From Planococcus sp. SK3692 (GTDB lineage Bacteria; Bacillota; Bacilli; Bacillales_A; Planococcaceae): a DNA stretch of 64,000 bases. Location: NCBI RefSeq assembly GCF_028890485.2, contig NZ_JARCHV010000002.1:1240001-1304000 (forward strand), in the 5' to 3' direction. Positions 57,721 to 64,000 of the stretch are shown piece after piece. The translations under genes and the position numbers were made by a program. The notes below the pieces were generated by a model that was given only the letters and a program-made list of their open reading frames with translations, made no database searches and was not told where the DNA came from. Numbering within the stretch: the first letter of the stretch is position 1; every line of letters starts with the position of its first letter.

Positions 57721-58320
57721 ATGAAAAAACTTGGATATGCACGGGTATCGTCAACAGGACAAAACTTGTCCGCTCAGATTAACCAATTGAAAGAAGCAGG
57801 ATGTAATACTATTTATCAAGAGAAAGTCTCTGGCAGGAAGACAGCCAACAGAGAACAGTTCAACAAGCTGCTTGAAGATGTTAACGATGGAGAAACTATT
57901 GTCGTGACAAAGCTTGATAGGTTTGCTAGAAGTACTAAGGACGCATTGCAAACCATTGAGATGCTAGAAGAAAAGGGAGTTTCTCTCATTGTTTTGAACA
58001 TGGGTGGTGACAAAGTGGATACAAGTACAGCTATTGGAAAGCTGATGATAACAGTCTTATCTGGGATTGCAGAGTTCGAAGCAGACATGATACGGGAGCG
58101 GCAGATTGAAGGGATAGCTGAAGCTAAGGCTAGAGGTGTGTATAAAGGTAGACCGCATACTTATACAGAGAAGCATGGCGGTTTGCAGCATGCGATAGAA
58201 CTATACAAAAATAGACATATTAATGGCTACACAGTGAAACAGATTGCCAATATTACTAAAATAAGCAAAGCAACCATTTATAGAGCAGTTAAAGGCTATA
58301 AATTGGAGGAACAGAACTAA
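57721..58320 (+). CDS. Serine recombinase (resolvase/invertase)
   Basis: A 199-residue Pin/Tn3-resolvase-type recombinase: nucleophile Ser10 in GYARVSS, TKLDRFARST, EFEADMIRERQIEG (E-helix region) and a C-terminal HTH (TVKQIANITKISKATIYRAV). ATG 57721 follows GAGGGGTGAAG; an ATG at 57703 lies upstream of that site. The island is most likely integrated by its tyrosine integrase, so this enzyme may invert or resolve DNA within it, or be left from another element. No flanking inverted repeats of a transposon were seen. Confidence 0.9.
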   Translation: MKKLGYARVSSTGQNLSAQINQLKEAGCNTIYQEKVSGRKTANREQFNKLLEDVNDGETIVVTKLDRFARSTKDALQTIEMLEEKGVSLIVLNMGGDKVDTSTAIGKLMITVLSGIAEFEADMIRERQIEGIAEAKARGVYKGRPHTYTEKHGGLQHAIELYKNRHINGYTVKQIANITKISKATIYRAVKGYKLEEQN

Positions 58321-58364
58321 GTACCTGTGATATCGTTATATAGCAATGGAAAGGGGTGAAAGTT

Positions 58365-58532
58365 ATGGAAAGATGTTCATGTGGTCAGCCATATAAAACA
58401 GAAGCAATTACTTACTTCCCTGATAAAGACACATTTAAAAAAAATTGCCCAAACTGCGGAAGAACATTGCAGGTTAAAGCGCATGCTATTGATGTTGAAT
58501 GGACATTTGATCAGAACTGGAAAAAAGAGTAG
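58365..58532 (+). CDS. Small zinc-ribbon protein, 55 residues
   Basis: A short protein with two cysteine pairs, CSC at residues 4-6 and CPNC at 28-31, spaced as a zinc ribbon, and an acidic-aromatic C-terminus (VEWTFDQNW). AAAGGGGTG lies eight bases before the ATG. It follows the recombinase by 44 bp and is closed by a terminator that overlaps its stop codon, both in favour of a real gene. Function unknown; possibly a nucleic-acid-binding or adaptor protein. Confidence 0.68.
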   Translation: MERCSCGQPYKTEAITYFPDKDTFKKNCPNCGRTLQVKAHAIDVEWTFDQNWKKE

Positions 58533-58557
58533 GAATGAATCCTGCTCTTTTTCTTTT
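58522..58557 (+). terminator. Terminator overlapping the zinc-ribbon stop codon
   Basis: AAAGAG-T-AGGA/TCCT-G-CTCTTT stem with one mismatch, five-base loop, T-rich tail. Confidence 0.82.
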
Positions 58558-58843
58558 ACTGGTTGCGGTATTAACCGGGGCTAGTTTTAACCAAATTACT
58601 ATTAACATTTGTAAGAATAATGACTAGCTGTACCACACCGATAAGTAGTGTCGAAATCTGAAGATTACCTTTCTTTATGGAAAGTGGAAGTGGAAATGAT
58701 ACTATTAGAAAAGAAATGTTTTTTCCTGTCATTTGAATTTTATATATTAAAAGGGTTAAATTGGGAATATGATTGAAACATCATTTGGTATTTAAGACAT
58801 CTTTAATGTAAAGGTGATTAAAAAATGAGGGGGATCTAAAAAG
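58558..58843. other. Intergenic region before the RES gene
   Basis: About 285 AT-rich bases with no supported open frame. No confident promoter was found, although several TTGAAA- and TAAAAT-like words occur. The GAGGGGGAT ribosome site of the next gene is at its end. Confidence 0.5.
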
Positions 58844-60343
58844 TTGAGTGAGGAAAAGGAAAATGTAGAAAAGAACGGAAAAGGAAAGAGCGAGCCTGCT
58901 AAAACCTCAAACAGCCATCCATTAATACAGAATGAGAATCTTTATAACAGTATTGCTGAAATAGTAGAAGGGCTTAATAACACTAGAAATCTAGTAAACG
59001 TAACAGCAAATATGAATCCAGCTAGAAATCTAACAGACGTAACAGCAAATATGAACCCAGCTAGAGATCTAGCAAACATAACAGCAAATATGAATCACTT
59101 CAAACATCTAACAGACGTAACAGCAAATATGAACCCAGCTAGAAATCTAGCAAACGTAACAGCAAATATGAATCACTTCAAACATCTAACAGACGTAACA
59201 GCAAATATGAACCCAGCTAGAGATCTAGCAAACATAACAGCAAATATGAATCACTTCAAACATCTAACAGACGTAACAGCAAATATGAACCCAGCTAGAG
59301 ATCTAGCAAACGTAACAGCAAATATGAATCACTTCAAACATCTAACAGACGTAACAGCAAATATGAACCCAGCTAGAGATCTAGCAAACGTAACAGCAAA
59401 TATGAATCACTTCAAACATCTAACAGAGTCGGTAGGAAGTCTAAACATTAATAAAAGACTTTCAGCTATGGCGGAAAGTCCATTGAAAAAAATCAATAGT
59501 AACTGGTTACTTTCTGATTCTGTCATAAAAAGTATTTCTCTAAATAATAATGAAATCGAAGCAAGAGAAATATTTAATAAGATTCCGAAAGAGAAATTCG
59601 AGATTGGTCAAGAATATGATGAAAAAAATGATGCCTTGGAATATGTACTGAAGAATAATGAAGATAAATATTCAGTACCGTTTAGTGATGTAGTGTCTAC
59701 ACTTGCTGTAAGTGATTTTTTAACTTCGATAAGTACTACTGAAATATTTGATTTTTATAATTATCTGGTTAAGTTTCCAATGCTTGGAATTACCCATGCG
59801 ATAGGGGAGAAAATTTTTAAAGAGATTTCCAAAGTTAAACTTACAGAATATAAAGACTTAGTATTATTTCGTGTTAGAGACAGGGATGTTTTGAAAAATG
59901 ATATTCCATATTCAGATCTAGAAATGTTTGAAGCTCCTTTTGGAATGGCTAATCATGGAAGGTTTAATGTTATTGGTCAAGGAGAACTCTACACATGTTC
60001 AGATGATGATGTTGCGCTAAAAGAAATTGTTAGAGATGAAGAGCATCTTAGATATGATTTTATAAAATGGGAATTACAAGAACCAGTTCGTCTACTAGAA
60101 CTCTCTAGTTTGGACAATGCAATTGGAAAATATATTAGTATCGATAAAGCTAATAATACCAATGCATATTTAGTGCCGAATTTTTTATCACAATGTGCGA
60201 AGATTCATGGTATAACTGGAATAAGTTACGTTAGTGTAATAGATAAAAGTGCAACGAATTACGTCTTTTTTGACTTCGAAAAAAAGTGGTTTAAAACAAT
60301 TGATAGACTAACAGACGTGAAGTCTAATGGTGAGGCAACATGA
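58844..60343 (+). CDS. RES-domain protein with 13-residue tandem repeats
   Basis: A 499-residue protein with three parts. Residues 1-48 are charged and probably disordered. Residues 49-191 are eleven tandem 13-residue repeats (consensus xLxxVTANMNxxx) that mostly alternate PAR and HFK endings, followed by a degenerate twelfth. Residues about 335-485 form a RES domain: Arg343/Arg345 in LFRVRDR, GRFN at 372-375, Glu394 in VALKEI and Ser464 near GISYVS. RES proteins characterised elsewhere are NAD-degrading toxins with an Xre-type antitoxin; none is adjacent here. The start is TTG after GAGGGGGAT. The function is inferred to be a cell-suicide or defence effector. Confidence 0.82.
   Translation: MSEEKENVEKNGKGKSEPAKTSNSHPLIQNENLYNSIAEIVEGLNNTRNLVNVTANMNPARNLTDVTANMNPARDLANITANMNHFKHLTDVTANMNPARNLANVTANMNHFKHLTDVTANMNPARDLANITANMNHFKHLTDVTANMNPARDLANVTANMNHFKHLTDVTANMNPARDLANVTANMNHFKHLTESVGSLNINKRLSAMAESPLKKINSNWLLSDSVIKSISLNNNEIEAREIFNKIPKEKFEIGQEYDEKNDALEYVLKNNEDKYSVPFSDVVSTLAVSDFLTSISTTEIFDFYNYLVKFPMLGITHAIGEKIFKEISKVKLTEYKDLVLFRVRDRDVLKNDIPYSDLEMFEAPFGMANHGRFNVIGQGELYTCSDDDVALKEIVRDEEHLRYDFIKWELQEPVRLLELSSLDNAIGKYISIDKANNTNAYLVPNFLSQCAKIHGITGISYVSVIDKSATNYVFFDFEKKWFKTIDRLTDVKSNGEAT
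58988..59416 (+). repeat. Tandem 39-nt repeats (78-nt higher order) inside the RES gene
   Basis: Eleven in-frame units of 39 bases. Units 3-11 alternate two subtypes, so 78-base blocks are almost identical. The near identity at DNA level, including synonymous positions, points to recent expansion by unequal exchange or slippage, and copy number may vary between strains. Confidence 0.95.
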
Positions 60344-60680
60344 ATGAGGTTCTTACACAAAATGAAAAAGAACAATATATATGGAAATAAGATGTGTTTA
60401 AAATATAGAAGGTAGTTTCGATCTAAGTTCGGCAAATGTTCAAATCCCTGATTTCAAAAGTAAGTCTTGTCTCAAGGGCATAGTTGGATAAAGCAAAACC
60501 AATTTATGGTGTTGATTGGATATTGAAATCTTTGAATGATCGTTTTTATAAAAGTGGAATAATAAAGCCGAATAATAACACGGCTCGTGAAAAATCGACA
60601 AATAATATGTTTAATGGTATATTTCTCTTAACAGAACAAGTGGTTTGAAAGTGGCTAGAAACCTTGATATGTCAACGTTT
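60344..60680. other. Decayed or non-coding right end of the island
   Basis: An AT-rich stretch with no supported gene. A 16-codon frame starts with ATG at 60341, overlapping the RES stop as ATGA, and ends after MNEVLTQNEKEQYIWK; it may be the remnant of a truncated downstream gene. An 11-base word CTTGATATGTC (60663-60673), also found in the regulator operator, sits just before attR. Confidence 0.5.
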
Positions 60681-60776
60681 GATGCAAATGGGTCAAAAAC
60701 CATCTCAAAAGAAAATCAACCAAATGATGGCTCAAATGAACAAAGCCTCGACAAAACCGGGCAAAAAATAAACGCT
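60681..60776 (+). repeat. Right attachment repeat (attR), yneF 3'-end duplicate
   Basis: It repeats 48354-48449 with a single difference and contains a promoterless copy of the last 29 codons plus the stop of yneF. The sequence after it (terminator at 60814) is the presumed original downstream flank of yneF. Confidence 0.95.
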
Positions 60777-60813
60777 TATGCAATTATTCGCCCATAGGTG
60801 ATGAATACAAGAA

Positions 60814-60849
60814 GAACCACCGTTCGCTTCTGAACGGTGGTTCTTTTTT
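60814..60849. terminator. Probable original yneF terminator, now at the island's right border
   Basis: Perfect stem GAACCACCGTTC/GAACGGTGGTTC, six-base loop, six T. It lies 44 bases after the duplicated yneF stop and also faces the 3' end of the minus-strand hydrolase gene. Confidence 0.85.
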
Positions 60850-60864
60850 GTGAATTTTTTCGGA

Positions 60865-61824
60865 TTAACTGGAAATTTGTGTGACGCCATCAACTGCTTT
60901 AGGCGTTAATAAATCATGGGTCATGAGGAATTCCACAACCGTGCCCTCATATTCGTCCGGATTTTTATTGAACGATTGGGCATGTTCGCCTTCATCAAAC
61001 AATTTTAGTTGTTTTGCACCTTGTTTCAATTCGAATAATTCTTTCGTCATTTTCGGCAAGACGAATTCATCGGGCAGGCTGTGGATGAACAGCACAGGCT
61101 TTGCAATCTTTTTCATGACTTCCCGGGGCGATACGGTAGTAATAGAGTAGCCGTCGCGCAGTTTCAGGAAGACATTGGCGAGGCGAAGCGCCAAAGAAGT
61201 TCGCATCGGCGTTGTTGTGCGCATGACGTGTAGAATCTGCTCGCTGATATCGGAATAGGCGCAGTCAGAGATGTAAAAATCCGCCGAGTCCTCCATTGCG
61301 GCATATAATAGCGTCGTCGCGGCGCCCATCGATTCCCCGTGGATGCCGAAGAACAAAGATGGCCCGACATGGAGTTTCAAGGCTCTCACAACTGCTTGCA
61401 GATCCAGTTTCTCATAATGCCCGAAGCTCGTCGTCTTGCCGCCCGACTCGCCGTGCCGGCGGTGGTCATAGACGACAGAGTTAAAGCCGAGGCGTTCGAA
61501 CATGCGCGCGTATTTAAATGAGTTCACTTTGCTTTCGGTGACGCCATGGCAGATGATGACGTAACGGTTTGTGGTGTGCGGCTCCAGGAAAATCGCTTTG
61601 ATCGGATAGCCGTTTGCGGATTCGATCCATTGTTCATTTTTCTTCGCGTTGGCATACCAAGCTTCATCGTAGCGTTTGGCAGTCGTTTCGCGTTCCAAAA
61701 TCAAGGAAGCGTCTTTATTCTTTACATACATGAGACGGTTGCTTGCGGTATAACCCAATGCGGCAAAAGAAGCAGTCAATGTGCTCGAGACGATGGCTGA
61801 AGTCCACAGTAGTCGCTTTTTCAC
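60865..61824 (-). CDS. Membrane-anchored alpha/beta hydrolase (YqkD-like)
   Basis: A 319-residue serine hydrolase. An N-terminal hydrophobic segment (about 5-25) acts as a signal anchor. The hydrolase core has the oxyanion segment ICHGVTES, YDHRRHGES, nucleophile elbow HGESMGAAT, acid in HSLPDEFV and histidine in EGEHAQSF. It resembles Bacillus YqkD; the substrate is unknown. The GTG at 61824 follows AGGTG; an in-frame GTG at 61833 is less well placed. It starts 12 bp after the HMG-CoA lyase stop and is probably co-transcribed. Confidence 0.88.
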   Translation of the reverse strand: MKKRLLWTSAIVSSTLTASFAALGYTASNRLMYVKNKDASLILERETTAKRYDEAWYANAKKNEQWIESANGYPIKAIFLEPHTTNRYVIICHGVTESKVNSFKYARMFERLGFNSVVYDHRRHGESGGKTTSFGHYEKLDLQAVVRALKLHVGPSLFFGIHGESMGAATTLLYAAMEDSADFYISDCAYSDISEQILHVMRTTTPMRTSLALRLANVFLKLRDGYSITTVSPREVMKKIAKPVLFIHSLPDEFVLPKMTKELFELKQGAKQLKLFDEGEHAQSFNKNPDEYEGTVVEFLMTHDLLTPKAVDGVTQISS

Positions 61825-61836
61825 GGCGCACACACC

Positions 61837-62736
61837 TCATTTTCTGTTTTTGTATAATGTATACATGCCTGTTTCCAGCGGATTCGATACATGGGGTTCA
61901 ATGAGCGAGATTGCTTCGTAAAGCTTCTCAAGATCGACTCCGGTATCAACGCCCATGCGATGGAACATATGAATAAGATCTTCTGTCGCGACGTTTCCTG
62001 TCGCACCCGGTGCAAAAGGGCAACCGCCTAAGCCGCCAGCGGAAGCATCGAACCGGTCGATTCCGGCTACAAGTGCTGCATAGGCATTAGCGAGCGCCAT
62101 GCGTCTTGTGTCGTGGAAATGCGCTGCAATCAGCACATCCGGAAATTGCTCTTTCAATCGGCTGAACAGCTCATGACTTTCTTGCGGATTCGCCAGGCCA
62201 ATCGTATCGGCGACGCTCAATTCATCGACTCCCCAATCGACGAATTGGCGGCATAAATCAATCGTTCGCTGCGGATCAACCTTTCCTTCAAACGGGCAGT
62301 AGAACGCTGTTGAAATACAAGCGCGGACGAAGATGCCGTCCTGCTTTACTTTCTCGATCAATGGCTTTAAGGTTTCCATCGACTGAGCTGTCGTCTTGTT
62401 GATGTTTTTTTCATTGAATGAATTTGAAACCCCTACAAAGACAGCGATCGAATCGACTCCTGCTTGCAAGGCGGATGTGATGCCGCGTTCATTCGGCGTC
62501 AGCACCAGTTGGCGGCCGGTTTTTTTGGCACCGGCAACGATGTCCCGAGCATCGGCCATTTGCGGCACCCATTTCGGCGACACAAACGAGGTCAGCTCCA
62601 TCTCACGTAACCCAGCCTCTTGCAAAGCTTTGATAAAATCCAATTTGTCTTCTGTGTTGACAGTCCTGGCTTCATTTTGCAAGCCGTCACGCGGGCCAAC
62701 CTCGATAATCGTAGCGGTTTTTGGTAAACTAAACAT
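61837..62736 (-). CDS. Hydroxymethylglutaryl-CoA lyase
   Basis: HMG-CoA lyase splits 3-hydroxy-3-methylglutaryl-CoA into acetyl-CoA and acetoacetate, the last step of leucine degradation. The 299-residue TIM-barrel enzyme has VGPRDGLQNE near the N-terminus (substrate and metal residues), AHFHDTR (metal histidines) and the signature GGLGGCPFAPGATGN with the active-site cysteine. ATG 62736 follows AAGGGGGG; longer frames run into the divergent intergenic region. The divergent neighbour, an acetyl-CoA acetyltransferase, acts on the acetoacetyl-CoA side of the same metabolism. Confidence 0.94.
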   Translation of the reverse strand: MFSLPKTATIIEVGPRDGLQNEARTVNTEDKLDFIKALQEAGLREMELTSFVSPKWVPQMADARDIVAGAKKTGRQLVLTPNERGITSALQAGVDSIAVFVGVSNSFNEKNINKTTAQSMETLKPLIEKVKQDGIFVRACISTAFYCPFEGKVDPQRTIDLCRQFVDWGVDELSVADTIGLANPQESHELFSRLKEQFPDVLIAAHFHDTRRMALANAYAALVAGIDRFDASAGGLGGCPFAPGATGNVATEDLIHMFHRMGVDTGVDLEKLYEAISLIEPHVSNPLETGMYTLYKNRK

Positions 62737-62738
62737 AC

Positions 62739-62776
62739 TATCCCCCCTTAGCTTTATTGTAGCGATAGGGGGGATA
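62739..62776. promoter_or_regulatory. 10-bp inverted repeat between HMG-CoA lyase and thiolase genes
   Basis: TATCCCCCCT (62739-62748) and AGGGGGGATA (62767-62776) are perfectly complementary with an 18-base spacer. The left arm is the minus-strand ribosome site of the lyase gene. The symmetry may be an operator for a shared regulator. Confidence 0.4.
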
Positions 62777-62810
62777 AAAGAGCAAGAAGCAGACAAGGGG
62801 GAAAAAAGAA

Positions 62811-63995
62811 ATGTCACAAGAAATCGTAATTGCAAGCGCTGTCAGAACGGCGGTCGGTTCGTTCCAGGGAGCGCTGAAAGATGTGCCGGCGACTGAACTC
62901 GGCGCTATCGTTATTAAAGAAGCTTTATCGCGCGCAGGGGTAGCGGGCGATCAAGTATCGGAAGTTATCATGGGCAATGTTCTGCAAGCAGGGCTCGGGC
63001 AAAACCCGGCGCGCCAAGCTTCCATTAAAGCAGGACTTCCCGAGACGGTGCCGGCGATGACCATCAATAAAGTATGTGGTTCCGGTTTAAAATCGATCCA
63101 CTTGGCCTACCAGGCGATTTTCGCGGGTGATGCCGATATCGTTGTCGCAGGCGGCATGGAAAATATGAGCCGTGCTCCGTATCTTTTAGAAGGCGCAAGA
63201 GACGGCTACCGCACGGGAGACCAGAAAGTGGTCGACAGCATGGTCCATGACGGCTTGACGTGTGCGTTCAATGATTACCATATGGGTGTAACAGCTGAGA
63301 ACCTGTGCGACCGTTATGAAATTTCACGCGAAGAGCAGGATCGTTTTGCGGCCCGTTCACAAGCCCGGGCTTCAGCAGCCATCGAAGGCGGACGTTTTGA
63401 CGAAGAAATCGTAGCTGTAGAAATTCCGCAGCGTAAAGGCGATCCTATCGTCTTCAAAACGGATGAGTACGTAAAAGCTTCTTCAACTGAAGAAAAACTG
63501 GCAAAATTGCGCCCGGCATTCAAGAAAGAAGGATCGGTCACAGCCGGCAACGCATCAGGCATCAATGACGGCGCGGCAGCAGTGATCGTTATGACGAAAG
63601 AAAAAGCCGATGAGCTTGGCATTACGCCACTTGCGGTCATCTCTGCCAATGGCAATGCAGGCGTCGACCCGGCAGTGATGGGCATCGGCCCTGTCCAAGC
63701 GGTGAAAAACGCCTTGAAGAAAGCCGATATGACACTTGGCGACATCGATTTGATTGAAGCGAACGAAGCGTTTGCTGCACAGTCGATCGCGGTTGACCGT
63801 GAATTGCAGTTTGATCATGAAAAATTGAATGTCAACGGCGGAGCCATCGCAATCGGGCACCCGATCGGCGCGAGTGGGACCCGGATTTTCGTGACGCTTC
63901 TCCATGAAATGATAAAGCGCGATGCCAAAACAGGCCTTGCGACACTTTGCATCGGCGGCGGGCAAGGCGTTGCAACAATCGTAAAACGCCCATAA
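62811..63995 (+). CDS. Acetyl-CoA C-acetyltransferase (thiolase)
   Basis: A 394-residue thiolase that condenses two acetyl-CoA or cleaves acetoacetyl-CoA. Catalytic residues are visible: nucleophile Cys in [10 protein letters not shown] (about residue 88), His in [16 protein letters not shown] and the second Cys in TLCIGGGQG. The ribosome site AAGGGGG precedes the ATG. The gene is complete, ending five bases before the window edge. The divergent position next to HMG-CoA lyase suggests a role in leucine or acetoacetate catabolism, possibly with more genes downstream. Confidence 0.95.
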   Translation: MSQEIVIASAVRTAVGSFQGALKDVPATELGAIVIKEALSRAGVAGDQVSEVIMGNVLQAGLGQNPARQASIKAGLPETVPAMTINKVCGSGLKSIHLAYQAIFAGDADIVVAGGMENMSRAPYLLEGARDGYRTGDQKVVDSMVHDGLTCAFNDYHMGVTAENLCDRYEISREEQDRFAARSQARASAAIEGGRFDEEIVAVEIPQRKGDPIVFKTDEYVKASSTEEKLAKLRPAFKKEGSVTAGNASGINDGAAAVIVMTKEKADELGITPLAVISANGNAGVDPAVMGIGPVQAVKNALKKADMTLGDIDLIEANEAFAAQSIAVDRELQFDHEKLNVNGGAIAIGHPIGASGTRIFVTLLHEMIKRDAKTGLATLCIGGGQGVATIVKRP

Positions 63996-64000
63996 GGAGA

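Larger units (their letters stand above)
48354..60776. mobile_element. Integrated defence-type genomic island at the yneF 3' end
   Basis: The element is bounded by 96-bp direct repeats, starts with a tyrosine integrase, and is clearly richer in A+T than both flanks. Codon use also shifts (for example AGA arginine and TTA/ATA codons are common inside). It carries no capsid, tail, packaging or conjugation genes; the cargo is regulators, recombinases and several nuclease/toxin-type proteins. One att copy plus the insert is about 12.3 kb. It could be a satellite-like integrative element or a small mobilisable defence island. Confidence 0.93.

Noticed and set aside
57721-58320. Transposon around the serine recombinase
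   Set aside because: No terminal inverted repeats, transposase or target duplication could be seen around it.
58381-58584. 67-residue frame overlapping the zinc-ribbon gene
   Set aside because: It is in another frame, lacks a ribosome site and runs through the terminator; the 55-residue frame has the cysteine motifs and a good ribosome site.
58988-59416. CRISPR-like regular repeats
   Set aside because: The repeats are contiguous, in frame, encode a 13-residue motif and have no unique spacers.
58844-60343. Classical RES-Xre toxin-antitoxin pair
   Set aside because: No Xre-type antitoxin is adjacent; the island's HTH gene is 8 kb away with its own promoter and has no sign of an antitoxin C-terminus.
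48354-60776. Complete prophage or conjugative element
   Set aside because: No terminase, portal, capsid, tail, lysis, relaxase or type IV secretion gene is present.

Overview
The window is a chromosome segment of a Gram-positive bacterium of the order Bacillales. The gene order infB-ylxP-rbfA-truB-ribF-rpsO-pnp, ymfF-ymfH-ymfI-ymfK-rodZ-pgsA-cinA-recA-rny-ymdB, mutS-mutL-miaA-hfq, glnR-glnA and lexA/yneA-yneB-ynzC-tkt-yneF is the Bacillus-type order. The spoVS gene normally found after ymdB and the dapG/dapA genes normally found after asd are absent, and G+C is moderate. A non-sporulating member of the Planococcaceae (Planococcus/Planomicrobium type) fits best. The family is an inference; the order is secure.

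Positions 1-14176 hold translation, ribosome-maturation and RNA-decay genes (infB 5'-truncated by the window edge, ylxP, rbfA, truB, ribF, rpsO, pnp), an M16 protease, asd, an RNase J2-type protein with a degraded metal motif, and an FtsK/SpoIIIE translocase. Positions 14353-19915 are a complete nucleoside uptake locus (nupR-nupN-nupO-nupP-nupQ). Positions 20185-31701 carry ymfF/ymfH/ymfI (linked to EF-P modification), ymfK, rodZ, pgsA, cinA, recA, rny, ymdB and ricA. Positions 31837-47862 carry mutSL, a lipase-like hydrolase, miaA, hfq, a rhodanese, a TRIC-type channel, a methionine gamma-lyase-like enzyme, the GlnR-controlled glutamine synthetase operon, two small unknown genes, the SOS genes lexA/yneA/yneB, ynzC and transketolase.

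The unusual part is 48354-60776: a visibly AT-rich, roughly 12.3-kb island inserted at the 3' end of yneF. It is bounded by 96-bp direct repeats (one mismatch) that duplicate the last 91 bp of yneF and 5 bp beyond. It begins with a tyrosine integrase and holds no structural phage genes or conjugation genes. Its cargo is a set of defence-type genes: a PD-(D/E)XK nuclease with a distinctive N-terminal domain, an Apea-like HEPN protein, an EVE-HNH modification-dependent nuclease followed by a membrane protein, and a RES-domain (NAD-degrading toxin type) protein carrying eleven near-perfect 13-residue repeats. It also has an HTH regulator with a palindromic operator, an SF2 helicase-like ATPase, a serine recombinase, a 55-residue zinc-ribbon protein and a possible structured RNA. 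This looks like an integrase-mobilised defence island, and the repeat-RES protein is the best candidate for an undescribed system.

After the island the chromosome resumes with the terminator that probably once served yneF, a minus-strand pair (alpha/beta hydrolase, HMG-CoA lyase) and a divergent thiolase that ends five bases before the window does. No rRNA or tRNA gene and no CRISPR array was seen.
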